64,000 bases of DNA, taken from positions 1-64,000 of the forward strand of contig JAFTYU010000030.1 in the NCBI GenBank assembly GCA_017461235.1, read 5' to 3'. Of the stretch, positions 27,318-37,400 are shown piece by piece (the first letter of the stretch is position 1; each line of letters starts with the position of its first letter). A program made the position numbers and the translations under genes. The notes beneath the pieces are model-generated. The model was not told where the DNA came from. It saw only the letters and a list, made by a program, of their open reading frames with translations, and searched no databases. The DNA is from Clostridia bacterium (GTDB lineage: Bacteria; Bacillota; Clostridia; Oscillospirales; Acutalibacteraceae).

Positions 27318-28850
27318 TTACCAAGCCAGATCGTCTTCAAAATCAACAAGAGTCGGATCAAGCGGCTCTTCCTGAAGAACTGTCTGCATATATTTATTGA
27401 CCTGCTCACGCATATCTCTTCTTGAAATAGTTCTGGGGTCCATCAAATCCTGCTTGACCCAGATGAAATTTATATTACGCTCTCTTGCCTGGTCATCAAA
27501 AATACCTGCGAGACCATCCATACCCTTGCACGAAATCTGGTCATACATAATAACCGTATCGGCATTGTATTCTTCAACAATTCTCCAAAGCTCGTCAACA
27601 ACGTTTCTGTATCCGCCCTTTGTATGCTTACGCATAATTGAACGCTGATACGTTTTGGCAAGGTCCTTGAGTGCCTGTTCCTTATCTTCTGTATCAAATT
27701 TAAGATAGGAAATCATAGTTTCCATATCCATAACAACATTCATACCCCAGCAGTTTTCAAGCCAGTTTGCAAAGCTTGTGTAGTAGTTTGCAGGACAGCT
27801 CCAAACAACCGCACGGTGGCGCATTTCTTTTGAAACAGGTGTTTTCTTTTCGTATGCTTTCATCATAATTTTATTTACTTTTTTATCAACCTTAAGGAAA
27901 CGCTCATCAACACCGCCCGAAAGATTGAAATAATAAATTCTGTAAAGCCAGAACGCTGCACCCGTCATCTGCGGATATGGAGTTTTATTAATATCCCATT
28001 TTTCAAGTTCATATTCAAGCTGCTTGTTTGTATTTTTAAGTGCTTTGAAAAATACGTCCCAGTCAAACTTTTCGCCGGTCTGTTCTTCAATAAATTTAAT
28101 AAGCTCTTTTACTTCCTCAACAGCATATTCCTGAACGTCTTCATCGTTATAGCGTAAAGGAATATTGAAAAGATGAACAGGAAGATTAAGTCGTCTGTCA
28201 AGGAAGGTTGAATTCATAACAGAGCCGTCACATGGCATATTTGTTGCAACCATACAACATCCCATTTTCGGATAATCATCTTCAATGGCTACGCCTGCTT
28301 CTGCACTCGGAAGCGGACAAACGTCTGCAGGAACACCGAAGCTTTCCGTAACCTCAAGATAAGGCGGAGTTATCTGCTGATCAACCATTGACGAAAGGAA
28401 AATCGGTATGGTCTGCAACGGAATAACCGTAAGATTAGGAAATCCGGAAAAAATTTCATTGGGAATAATCTCATCGGTGAGAACAATTTTCTTGGAAAGC
28501 TTATTTTTAGGATTGATTTTTTCATCTGCCACGAAGGAAGTATGAATAAGTCCCGTTGCGTGCTTTACAATCATATTGTAATGAAGGTGGGCAATGCGAA
28601 GATGCGCGCCTCTTAAACCTGCAACGTGGCGGTCAACAAACGACGGGGCGGATAGATACGATGCCATCCAACGGTATTTCCACAAGCCTTTAAGTGTTGA
28701 TATGGGTGCTTTAAGCACCATAACTATCATATCTTTCCACGTTACAAGCCAACGGTAATAGTCATACATTGTGTCCTTGAAGCCACGCCATTCTCTGTGT
28801 TTTAAAAGAGCCTTGCGGTCATCTGAATAAAGTTTTCCGAGATCAGCCAT
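27318..28850 (-). CDS. 2-hydroxyacyl-CoA dehydratase-family (HgdB/FldC/BcrC-like) subunit
   Basis: A 510-residue protein of the dehydratase D-component superfamily. Cysteines at CPLPSAEAG, MGCCMVATNMPCDG, WSCPANYY and DQISCKGMDG are candidates for cluster or active-site positions. It overlaps the 28843-30048 gene by eight bases; the start at 28850 (MADLGKLYSD) removes a basic N-terminal extension that lies inside that gene. The protein is longer than classical HgdB (about 380 residues), with an N-terminal helical extension of about 130 residues. It could be a dehydratase, a benzoyl-CoA-type reductase or a double-cubane-cluster reductase; the sequence alone does not decide. Confidence 0.85.
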   Translation of the reverse strand: MADLGKLYSDDRKALLKHREWRGFKDTMYDYYRWLVTWKDMIVMVLKAPISTLKGLWKYRWMASYLSAPSFVDRHVAGLRGAHLRIAHLHYNMIVKHATGLIHTSFVADEKINPKNKLSKKIVLTDEIIPNEIFSGFPNLTVIPLQTIPIFLSSMVDQQITPPYLEVTESFGVPADVCPLPSAEAGVAIEDDYPKMGCCMVATNMPCDGSVMNSTFLDRRLNLPVHLFNIPLRYNDEDVQEYAVEEVKELIKFIEEQTGEKFDWDVFFKALKNTNKQLEYELEKWDINKTPYPQMTGAAFWLYRIYYFNLSGGVDERFLKVDKKVNKIMMKAYEKKTPVSKEMRHRAVVWSCPANYYTSFANWLENCWGMNVVMDMETMISYLKFDTEDKEQALKDLAKTYQRSIMRKHTKGGYRNVVDELWRIVEEYNADTVIMYDQISCKGMDGLAGIFDDQARERNINFIWVKQDLMDPRTISRRDMREQVNKYMQTVLQEEPLDPTLVDFEDDLAW

Positions 28851-30048
28851 TCTTCTTCGCCTCCCTTTCTTTCTGAATTTTTTTGATTTCAAGACTTTCA
28901 ACAAAAGCCTGAACACGGGTGCGAAGCTGGCCCGAAGCAGATGCGGTATATTGCCTGTCAACCGCGGCAGTCGGCACACCGTAATCTTCACTCATAACAT
29001 AGGATGCAAGAGCTCTTTCATAGCCCCAGTATTCGCAGAACTTAAGCTGCTCATACATAACGCCGTCCGCGTGGTATTCATCAACAAGCCGCTTGACATA
29101 ATCCCTTCGTTCCTGAACTTTTTCGTGGCTCATATATCGGGGACACTGACTCGTTTTAAGGTAATGCAGACAAATCTGTGTCAACACATCTTCATCGGGA
29201 TTGATTTTGATTTCTTCCCTGCCGGGCATTGCGCCGAAGCAATATCTGTCAGCAACAACAAGCGCACCGCTGTCTTCAATAAGTGATGTGAAGTCGGGGT
29301 CGTCCATTTCAGACCCGACCACAACAATTTTTGCCCTGAAATTTTTCTTTGCATCAGGCTCACGTGTTTTGAGCTCCTGCGCAGTTTCACGAAGCTTAGG
29401 AAGGATAAGAGACTTAGGACAACAATATGTAACAAGATTGAGAATATGATATTCATAGCCGGTTATACGGGGATTATCTTCCTTGCGGTACTCCCCTATC
29501 TCGGTTATAAGACGGCACACCTCATTGTGCTCCTCAACCGCTTTCAGAAGTGCGGCATCAGATGTATCAACACCGTAAATCTCTGTCATTTTATTGAGAA
29601 TTTTATTTCTTGTCTGTGTGACGTAATGCCTTACGGTATGGTCAGCAATTTTGAAAGGCATATCAAGGAACGTCAGGAAAAACTTATCGTTTTCGACCAG
29701 CTTAAGCAATTCAAAATGCTCCGCCGTTCTGTTCATTTCAGAGCAGGTTTCAGAAGCAAGAAGTGCATTGAGAAAGTTATAACCGCCTTCAATGGCACGT
29801 TCAAGAATCGCCTTTGAATATCCGCAAAGGAAATTGCTCATATAGTAAGTTGCGATATCCAAAGAGCCGGTTCTGGGCGCACGAAGTCTTACAGAAAAAC
29901 AATTTCCGCAATTAAGAAGAACTTCGGGGATATGGTAACAGGTGTAGCCCAGCGCTATTCCGCCGTCAGCCTTCGCCTGCTGAACAAGCTCATTGTTTGC
30001 TTCCTGAAGTAAATTTTCAAATTCATAAAGATATTTTAAATCTCTCAC
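28843..30048 (-). CDS. 2-hydroxyacyl-CoA dehydratase-family (HgdA-like) subunit
   Basis: A 401-residue paralogue of the next subunit, expected to form a heterodimer with it. Family-type features are GIALGYTCYHIPEVLLNCG near the N-terminus, ETCSEMNRTAEHFE around residue 100 (probable cluster Cys), YCCPKSLILPKLRE around residue 215, VVGSEMDDPDFTSLIEDSGA, the DRYCFGAMPG segment, and MYEQLKFCEYWGYE near the C-terminus. Both D-component halves plus the activator make a complete low-potential reductase set. The GTG/ATG junction with the CooC-like gene overlaps by four bases. Confidence 0.86.
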   Translation of the reverse strand: MRDLKYLYEFENLLQEANNELVQQAKADGGIALGYTCYHIPEVLLNCGNCFSVRLRAPRTGSLDIATYYMSNFLCGYSKAILERAIEGGYNFLNALLASETCSEMNRTAEHFELLKLVENDKFFLTFLDMPFKIADHTVRHYVTQTRNKILNKMTEIYGVDTSDAALLKAVEEHNEVCRLITEIGEYRKEDNPRITGYEYHILNLVTYCCPKSLILPKLRETAQELKTREPDAKKNFRAKIVVVGSEMDDPDFTSLIEDSGALVVADRYCFGAMPGREEIKINPDEDVLTQICLHYLKTSQCPRYMSHEKVQERRDYVKRLVDEYHADGVMYEQLKFCEYWGYERALASYVMSEDYGVPTAAVDRQYTASASGQLRTRVQAFVESLEIKKIQKEREAKKNG

Positions 30049-30812
30049 TTTAAAATCTCCATTTCAATAAGAGCTTTTTTTGCCCCTTCGACAACGTTTG
30101 AGTCGTCGGGCAATTTTGTTATGTTTTTACCTTCAATATCATAAATCGCAAGGTTTGAATCAGTAGGTATATACGCTAAAACAGGAATACCGTTTGTATT
30201 TATATGCTCAATAACGCTTTCGTCAGGAATCCTGTTGACAATCGCGCCGATATTTTTGTACATCACAAGTTCGTCTGCGACACTTTTGATAGTTGAAATA
30301 ACCTGAGTGCCCTTTTTGCTGGCATCAGTAATAAGAAGAAGGTGCGACACCTTTTCCATAACCCGACGATTTATCTGCTCAATACCCGCTTCACCGTCAA
30401 TAACAACGTAATCAAACTCGTTTGAAAGAATACTGATTACTTCTTTGAGATAGGTGTTTATTTTACAGTAACAGCCTGCACTCTCAGGTCTGCCGACTGC
30501 AATAAAAGCGAAGCCGTCAGTTTCAACAAGAGCATCGAAAATCTTAAATCTTGCATCACCCAGAAGTTCAATGGCAGCCCTTGTCTGACCGTCTTCCACA
30601 GTTTCAACAATCTCCTTGCGGATATCATCAATGGTCATTTTAACGTCTATGCCCAAAGCCGTTGAAAGTCCCACGGCAGGGTCGGCATCAATTGCAAGAA
30701 TTTTTTTATCAGGAAAATTCTGAACCAGAAGTTTTACTATTGCGGCGGAAATTGATGTTTTTCCTACCCCGCCTTTTCCGGAAAGTGCAATGATAGTTGC
30801 ATTTTTATCCAT
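30045..30812 (-). CDS. CooC/MinD-type P-loop ATPase
   Basis: A 255-residue deviant-Walker ATPase with GKGGVGKTS at residues 12-20, AIDADPAVGLSTALG (switch I) and VVIDGEAGIEQINRR (Walker B region). The stretch GRPESAGCYCKIN closely resembles the CysXCys segment of CooC, the nickel-insertion ATPase of CO dehydrogenase, where the cysteines bind metal. As first gene of the operon it may mature a metal centre in the dehydratase-type proteins or deliver electrons; neither role is documented here. No CO dehydrogenase catalytic gene is in the window. Confidence 0.88.
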   Translation of the reverse strand: MDKNATIIALSGKGGVGKTSISAAIVKLLVQNFPDKKILAIDADPAVGLSTALGIDVKMTIDDIRKEIVETVEDGQTRAAIELLGDARFKIFDALVETDGFAFIAVGRPESAGCYCKINTYLKEVISILSNEFDYVVIDGEAGIEQINRRVMEKVSHLLLITDASKKGTQVISTIKSVADELVMYKNIGAIVNRIPDESVIEHINTNGIPVLAYIPTDSNLAIYDIEGKNITKLPDDSNVVEGAKKALIEMEILK

Positions 30813-30844
30813 AACTCAACACTCCAACGAAATCATATACCTTA

Positions 30845-30873
30845 ATTATATCAAATACATAATAGCAATGCAA
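30845..30873 (-). promoter_or_regulatory. Promoter of the CooC-like/dehydratase operon
   Basis: Minus-strand TTGCAT (30868-30873), 17 bases, TATAAT (30845-30850), 33 bases before the start codon. Confidence 0.65.
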
Positions 30874-31026
30874 TTAAAAAAGTAATTTTTACATCATAAA
30901 TACACTCTGTTTTTATAACGGATCAGCCTATTGTGCAGAGCAACAATTTAACTTCCTGCAATAAAGATCTCATTTTCTTCAGAAAGTGTCAAAAGCAAAT
31001 CATAAAATCCCGTACCAATCAACAAC

Positions 31027-31065
31027 GTAACGTTTTGTTACATAATCGCCGTAACAAAAAGTTAC
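31027..31065 (+). promoter_or_regulatory. Paired GTAAC palindromes, probable operator of the XRE regulator
   Basis: Two 15-base inverted repeats, GTAACGTTTTGTTAC (31027-31041) and GTAACAAAAAGTTAC (31051-31065), share GTAAC...GTTAC arms. Their centres are 24 bases apart, close to two DNA turns, immediately upstream of the XRE gene. That layout suits a dimeric helix-turn-helix repressor acting on its own promoter. Confidence 0.6.
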
Positions 31066-31094
31066 AATAATTATAGGATTAGCGTGGTGATTTT

Positions 31095-31298
31095 GTGATT
31101 GGATTAAAAGAAATAAGAAAACAGAAAAAACTGAATCAGCAAAAGGTTGCAATGGATTTGAATATTTCAAGAGAGAGTCTCTCCTATTATGAAAACGGAA
31201 AAAGAGAACCGTCTCTTGCTTTATTGGTACAGATGTCGGATTACTTTAATGTGTCCATAAATTATTTAATCACCGGTGAAGAATTCAAAAAACGATAA
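31095..31298 (+). CDS. XRE-family helix-turn-helix regulator
   Basis: A 67-residue Cro/C1-type DNA-binding protein consisting of the HTH domain alone. LKEIRKQKKLNQQKVAMDL and ISRESLSYYENGKREPSLALL are the classic HTH_3 pattern, followed by YFNVSINYLITGEE. The start is GTG at 31095 with a GTGGTGA ribosome-site candidate. Paired palindromes upstream suggest autoregulation. It may also control the acyltransferase that begins 61 bases downstream or the divergent dehydratase operon. Confidence 0.88.
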   Translation: MIGLKEIRKQKKLNQQKVAMDLNISRESLSYYENGKREPSLALLVQMSDYFNVSINYLITGEEFKKR

Positions 31299-31359
31299 AC
31301 ACGGCAGTATTACGGAATTTATTTCAATTGTATGAGATTTACTTTTTGAGGTGTATAAT

Positions 31360-32343
31360 ATGGGCTCAGCTTTTGTTACGGTAAATCCTGTAAAAAAAGA
31401 CAATTCTATACAGATTCTGCGTGGGTTGGCAATAATTGCAGTTGTTATTATCCATTCCTGTCCCGGTGGACTTTACGGTGTTTTTTTAAGGCCGTTTGTA
31501 AATTACGCAGCTGCTATGTTTCTTTTTCTTTCGGGATATCTTACCAAAAAAGAAATTAACAATAAAAAAAGTTTTATTTTCAAACGCTTGAAAAAGGTTA
31601 TTATTCCTTACTGCATATGGTCTGTAATTTATATGATACCTGAAGGTTTCGAAAACTTTATTATCAAATTTATAACAGGGCGTTGCTCCGTCGTTTTCTA
31701 TTACATCTTTGTTTATATACAGTTTGTTATTCTTACCCCGTTAATAACAAAGCTCATTAAATCAAAATACAAGATGCTGGGGTGGTTCATTACACCCTTA
31801 TGTACTGTTATTTTCAGGTACATATTCACTTTGTCGGGGGTTGATATCCTCAGTTCAAATTACCACTATCTGTTTCTTGCCTGGTTCATTTACTATTATC
31901 TGGGATTATATCTGGGAAATGATATAAAAACACTCACCCCTCCTAAATGGATATATGCCGTTTTGTTTGCCGCAACTGTCACTGTCTCCGTTGCCGAAGG
32001 TCTTGTGTGGTATTACTTTAACAATTATGATATGGCAACAACCCAATTAAGATTGACATCAATAGGCACATCGCTTGCCTGCATTGCTATCGCTTATCAC
32101 TTCATAAAAACCAAAAAGGAGTTTTCCTTTAAACCTGTTAACAAAGCTCTTATTCTGCTGGGCAACGCTTCTTTTGGTATTTATCTTTCTCATATGCTTA
32201 TAAAAACACTGTTGTCAATGTTACCGATATGGAAATATTTTGTTTTCCCGTTGAGCACAATTGTTATTTTGGTTTTATCTGTTATTTGTGTAGTTATAGG
32301 GAAAAAGATTTTATCTGAATTCTCCTGGGTTTTAGGATTATAG
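31360..32343 (+). CDS. Acyltransferase 3 family membrane protein (OafA/WecH-like)
   Basis: A 327-residue integral membrane protein with about ten hydrophobic helices. The N-terminal IQILRGLAIIAVVIIHSCPGG carries the family's conserved Arg and His, and the late YLSHMLIKT stretch is typical. Such enzymes O-acetylate or O-succinylate surface polysaccharides or lipids; the acceptor is unknown. The ATG at 31360 follows GAGGTG by six bases. It lies alone downstream of the XRE gene and is closed by a hairpin. Confidence 0.86.
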   Translation: MGSAFVTVNPVKKDNSIQILRGLAIIAVVIIHSCPGGLYGVFLRPFVNYAAAMFLFLSGYLTKKEINNKKSFIFKRLKKVIIPYCIWSVIYMIPEGFENFIIKFITGRCSVVFYYIFVYIQFVILTPLITKLIKSKYKMLGWFITPLCTVIFRYIFTLSGVDILSSNYHYLFLAWFIYYYLGLYLGNDIKTLTPPKWIYAVLFAATVTVSVAEGLVWYYFNNYDMATTQLRLTSIGTSLACIAIAYHFIKTKKEFSFKPVNKALILLGNASFGIYLSHMLIKTLLSMLPIWKYFVFPLSTIVILVLSVICVVIGKKILSEFSWVLGL

Positions 32344-32378
32344 AATTCCGGATTCTTAAAAATTAACAGAAAAATATA

Positions 32379-32425
32379 AAGAGATTCTTACAGATATCAC
32401 TTCTGCAAGAATCTCTTGCTTTATG
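32379..32425 (+). terminator. Probable terminator after the acyltransferase
   Basis: Stem AAGAGATTCTT / AAGAATCTCTT with a 17-base loop that can pair further; the T tail is weak. Confidence 0.65.
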
Positions 32426-32471
32426 CGCTCCGGATTTTTCATTTTCCCTTATTATTTAGTTTAAAAGCTAC

Positions 32472-32500
32472 TTGACATATTCGATATTGTAAAATAAAAT
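32472..32500 (+). promoter_or_regulatory. Promoter of the PiT phosphate transport operon
   Basis: TTGACA (32472-32477), 17 bases, TAAAAT (32495-32500), 51 bases before the start codon. I see no pho-box-like direct repeat. Confidence 0.8.
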
Positions 32501-32551
32501 ACAGTTGACCGCATTTTTTTGTAAAACAATCGATTTTAAAGGGGAATACTT

Positions 32552-33613
32552 ATGAATTCGATATTAGAGTTTTGGAGCCAGATGACGGCTAATCCGCTGC
32601 TTTTTATTGCAGTGGCACTTACCCTTGGCGTTATTCTGGTTAACGGTTGGACCGATGCACCTAACGCTATTGCTACTTGTGTTGTAACAAGATGTATGCC
32701 GCCGAAGGCAGCAATACTGATGGCGGCGGTCTGTAACTTTCTCGGCGTTTTTTTGATGACGCTGATTAACGCCACAGTTGCTGAAACCATTACTAAAATG
32801 GTTGACTTCGGTAGTGACCCCGATAAAGCGATTATTGCTTTAAGCGCGGCGCTTTTTGCTATTGTTCTTTGGGCTATGCTTGCATGGGTTTTTGGCATAC
32901 CTACAAGCGAAAGCCACGCTTTGATTGCAGGTCTTACAGGTAGTGCAATTGCACTTCACGGCAGTCTTGCAGGCGTTAACGGCAGTGAATGGGTAAAGGT
33001 TGTTTACGGTATTTTCATTTCAGTTATTCTTGGCTTCGGTCTTGGTTGGATTGTTTGTAAGCTCGTTACAAAAATCTTCTACAACGCCGACAGACCTAAA
33101 ACCGAACCCTTCTTCAGAGGTGCACAGATTGTCGGTGCGGCATCAATGGCTTTTATGCATGGTGCGCAGGACGGACAGAAATTTATGGGCGTTGTGCTTC
33201 TTTGTGTATATATGTCACAGGGTCAGGGCTTGCCGAAGGACATTAATATTGCAAGGGACTATCTCTGGCTTATGGTTGTGTGTTCGGTCGTTATGGCTGC
33301 AGGCACGGCAATGGGCGGTAAAAAGATTATTAAATCCGTTGGTATGGATATGGTTAAGCTGGAAAAATATCAGGGCTTTTCCGCCGATATCGCAGCGGCT
33401 CTTTCCCTTCTTATTTGTTCGGTATTCAGTCTTCCTGTATCGACAACTCACGCAAAAACTACATCCATTATGGGTGTGGGTGCAGTAAAGCGAGTTTCCG
33501 CAATTAACTTTGGTGTAGTTAAAGAAATGGTACTCACATGGGTACTGACCTTCCCCGGTTGCGGACTTGTGGGCTTTTTAATGACAAAATTATTTATGTT
33601 TATATTCACCTGA
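32552..33613 (+). CDS. pit: Inorganic phosphate transporter, PiT family
   Basis: A 353-residue inner-membrane symporter for phosphate (or metal phosphate). It shows two copies of the PiT signature: NGWTDAPNAIATCVVTR near residue 30 and GFSADIAAALSLL with PVSTTHAKTTSIMGVG near residue 290, plus GIPTSESHALIAGLTGS. About nine to ten transmembrane segments are evident. The ribosome site AAAGGGG precedes the ATG. It forms a two-gene operon with the DUF47 protein 18 bases downstream, a standard PiT arrangement. Confidence 0.95.
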   Translation: MNSILEFWSQMTANPLLFIAVALTLGVILVNGWTDAPNAIATCVVTRCMPPKAAILMAAVCNFLGVFLMTLINATVAETITKMVDFGSDPDKAIIALSAALFAIVLWAMLAWVFGIPTSESHALIAGLTGSAIALHGSLAGVNGSEWVKVVYGIFISVILGFGLGWIVCKLVTKIFYNADRPKTEPFFRGAQIVGAASMAFMHGAQDGQKFMGVVLLCVYMSQGQGLPKDINIARDYLWLMVVCSVVMAAGTAMGGKKIIKSVGMDMVKLEKYQGFSADIAAALSLLICSVFSLPVSTTHAKTTSIMGVGAVKRVSAINFGVVKEMVLTWVLTFPGCGLVGFLMTKLFMFIFT

Positions 33614-33631
33614 CGGAAAGGATGTTAAAAA

Positions 33632-34252
33632 ATGGCTAAAGGCGATAAATTTTATTTTGAAAACTTTGCAGCAAGTACTGCACTCTCTAAAAAGGCAGCG
33701 TTATACCTTGTAGAATGCCTTGAAAATTACAATCCCGAAAACATCGAAGTAATGCTTAAGGAAATGCACGAAATCGAGCATAGTGCCGACAAGAAAAAAC
33801 ACGAGATGAATAAAGCACTTGCCAAGGCATTTGTTACACCTGTTGACCGTGAAGATTTAGATATGTTGAGTCACAATCTTGACCAGGTAACCGACAAAAT
33901 AGAAGAAATTTTGCAAAAATTCTACATTTATAACATTCAGGCAGTTGAACCATCTGTCATCGACTTTGCAAAAAAAATCGTAAAATCCTGCGAGCTCCTT
34001 TGCGAGCTTATGGGCGAATTTGAAAACTTCAAGCGTTCAAAGAAAATTCACTCTCTCATTGTTGCTCTTAACGACGTTGAAGAAGAATGCGACAGTCTTT
34101 ATCTCACATCAATCCGAGCCCTTACAAAAGAGCAGAGCGATGTTATTAAAGTAGTTTCATTCGGAAAAATATATGACTGCTTCGAATCATGCGCTGATGC
34201 CTGCGAGCATGTCAGCGAATGTGTAGGCGCAGTTATTATGAAAAACACGTAA
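33632..34252 (+). CDS. DUF47/PhoU-like PiT accessory protein
   Basis: A 206-residue all-helical cytosolic protein of the DUF47 family, distantly related to PhoU, thought to regulate the adjacent PiT transporter. Typical features are the IEHSADKKKHEMNKALAKAFVTPVDREDL stretch (cited in parts: IEHSADKKKHE, FVTPVDREDL), the HNLDQVTDKIEE helix with metal-ligand candidates, and CDSLYLTSI. Length is normal. It is coupled to pit. Confidence 0.93.
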   Translation: MAKGDKFYFENFAASTALSKKAALYLVECLENYNPENIEVMLKEMHEIEHSADKKKHEMNKALAKAFVTPVDREDLDMLSHNLDQVTDKIEEILQKFYIYNIQAVEPSVIDFAKKIVKSCELLCELMGEFENFKRSKKIHSLIVALNDVEEECDSLYLTSIRALTKEQSDVIKVVSFGKIYDCFESCADACEHVSECVGAVIMKNT

Positions 34253-34350
34253 TTTCAAAAAAGCAATTAATGAATAAAAAGCTTTAAAGATACCGAAATG
34301 TTATCACAATAAACAAAGGTTTTTTTGAATAAACGAAAGTAATAGAACCA

Positions 34351-34381
34351 AAAGCAGCAGGGTGAATCACCCTGCTGCTTT
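34351..34381. terminator. Bidirectional terminator between the PiT operon and the LRR gene
   Basis: A 14-bp stem, AAAGCAGCAGGGTG / CACCCTGCTGCTTT, with a three-base loop, flanked by T-rich sequence on the plus side. Confidence 0.8.
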
Positions 34382-34414
34382 ATAATTTGTGGTTTTGTTA
34401 TTTCAGAGCTTAAT

Positions 34415-37400
34415 TTAAGCCTCTAACGCTTTGTTTACAATGGATTGATAATCGTTAGCATCAACAACATCGTCTCCGTTACTGTTGGCTGCTAAATTGT
34501 AGGCACCGGTAAGAGTAGTGTTACCGTTTGAAGTACGTTCAACAAGAGCACAATCAAGAACATCACACACGCTGTCACCATCGGTGTCACCATCAACAAT
34601 CAATACAAAATCACCAATATACGTATCACCTTCATAAACGCTGATAACAGTACCTGTGCCCAGTACTTCAACTCCATCATTTTGTGAACCGTAATCAACA
34701 ACTATACGTGATGAAGAAGCCACAGACAAAAGCTCTGTAATATCGCTGCAATTTTCGACGCTTGTTTTTATTGTTAAGCCATCATAATCAATGAATGAAT
34801 TACCAGTCGCAAAAATATTGACAAGCTCATAATCATAGCCTTTTTTAACAGCAAAACTATGCGCCGTACTGTTTTCAGCGCAATAAATTGTACCCGTAAA
34901 TCCATTGAAAGCAGTTTCATTTATGGATGTCACGCTATCCGGAATTGAAACCGTTTCCAAGCTTGTGCAATCACCGAAAGCATAACCCGATATACTCGTT
35001 ACACTATTCGGAATTGCAACTGTTTTCAGACTTGTGCATCCTGAGAAAGCATAACCATATATGCCCGTTACACCAGTCGGAATTGCTATCGTTTTCAGAC
35101 TTGAACAACCGGAAAATACATAACTATATATACCTGCTATATTATCAGGAAGTGCAACAGCTTCAAGATTTATGCAATTTTTGAAAGCATTATTATATAT
35201 AACCGTTACACTATCAGGGATAGAAATAGATTTAAGACTTTCACAATTTTCAAAAGCATTGTAACCTATACTCTTTAATTTATTACCGAGCACTACCGAT
35301 TGAATACCTGCACAATTACCAAAGGCATAAATACCTATGGTTTCAACACCATCCCCTATTATTACCGACTCAATACCGGTACATTTGTAAAAGGCATAAT
35401 TATCAATATATATTACACTGTCCGGAATTTCAACAGAACGAAGAGAGGTACAACCGTAAAATGTATTAGTTGAGATAATGGTCAACCCCTCGCCAAACAT
35501 TATTGACGCAAGACCGCTACACGCACTAAAAGCAGAACTCCCTATACTTTTCACGTTTTTGAGATTTGAGATTGACAAAAGACCGTCACAACCGGCAAAC
35601 GATGACTCCCCTATACTTTCAACAGTGCTACTGATAGTTACAGATGCAAGGGGGTCACAGTTATAGAAAGCATAATCACCTATGCTTGTTACACCGTCCG
35701 GGATCACAATATCCGTTACCAATTCACCATTTATATACAGTTTCTTAGCATAATAAAGCGGATTAGAATTACTGTTTTTGAAAACAATATTACACCAGGC
35801 TTTAAGATTTGTTATATAAACGCCGGTAAGCGATGTGCAATTATCAAAAACAGCAGATGCTATATTTTTTATACTGTCGGGCATTGTGAATGTTTCAAGA
35901 GCCTTACAGTTTCTGAAAGCACGATAACCAATACTTTCCACATTTTTGCCGATTGTAAGATTTTTCAGATTACTGCAATCTGCAAAAGCATACCCGCTTA
36001 TCTCCAACAAGCTATCGCTCAGGATTGCTGTTTCAAGCTTCTCGCAACCGTTAAATGCAGAATAACCAAGGTGCATCAGTCCATCACCGATTGTTACGGT
36101 TTTCAAATCCGTGCATTTAGAGAATGCAGAATCGCCCATATGCGTTACACTATCAGGAATTACGATTGTTTTGAAACCCGCACAAGAGTAGAAAGCCCTG
36201 TCCGCAATTGTTACCGTGCCTTGTATTATCTCACAAGTACCGGTTGTATTATCAAGATAACTACTATTACCTTTTATCAAATGCTTACCTATATAAAGCG
36301 CACCGTTTATCCAGTTATTTACATTATCCAAATAACCTGTTCTATCGAAGGCATCACAACTAATTTTCGTTACATTATCTGATAATGTAATTGATACAAG
36401 ATTGGTGCAATCCGAAAAAGCCCTTGTTTTTATTGTCGTAACAGTAGAAGGAATGGTTATTGACATCAAGCTTGCACAGTTGAAAAAAGTTTCATATCCT
36501 ATTTCTGATATTCCTTCACTCATTTTAACTTCAGACAGGTTTACACAATCCTTAAAGGCCTGGTAGGTTATCTCCTTCACGCTCCCGGGAATCGTAATAC
36601 TTGTCAGGCTTGTGCAATTCTCAAAAGCGTAATTATCTATTTCAGTCACGCCCGCAGGAATTACAATATCAGTAAGACTTGTACAATTAATAAAAGCAAT
36701 TCCCGGAATACTTGTTATGCAATCAGGAAGATCTATTGATACAAGACTTGTACAGTTATTGAACGCCCACTCATCTGTAATTTTGCTATTGTCAGAAAAA
36801 GAAATTGATTTCAGATTAACACAAGATGAAAAAGCCCCTTGAGCTATTTTCGTGACATAATCCGGAACAACGAACGTTTCAGAGGTTTTACCCACCGGAT
36901 ATTGAAGTATAGTAGTCCTGTTTTTGTCAAACATAATTCCGTCAACGGAAGAATAAGACGGATTATTTTCGCCAACATCTATGGAAGTGAGAGCAATGCA
37001 ACCTTGAAATACGGGGGTATTTATGCTTGTAACACTATCCGGAATCGTAATCGAAGTCAATTTTTCGCAATATGAAAAAGCGCTGCTACCAATACTCTCA
37101 ACGCTGTCAGGGATTGTAACGGAAGACAAAACTTTGCATTTCGAAAACGCATAGGATTCTATGCTTGTTACACTACTTGGAATTGAAATTGAAATCAGGC
37201 TACTACAATTCTGAAATGCATAAGTACCGATGGCGGTTACGGTGGAAGGAATTACTACAGAAGTCAAATTTGTGCATCCTGAGCAAACATAATCGGGAAT
37301 TCGGGTTATTCCACTCGAAAAACTGATTGATGTTAAACTTTTACAATCCTGAAAAACATATTTACCAAGGCTTGTTACACTATCAGGAATTACAACAGAG

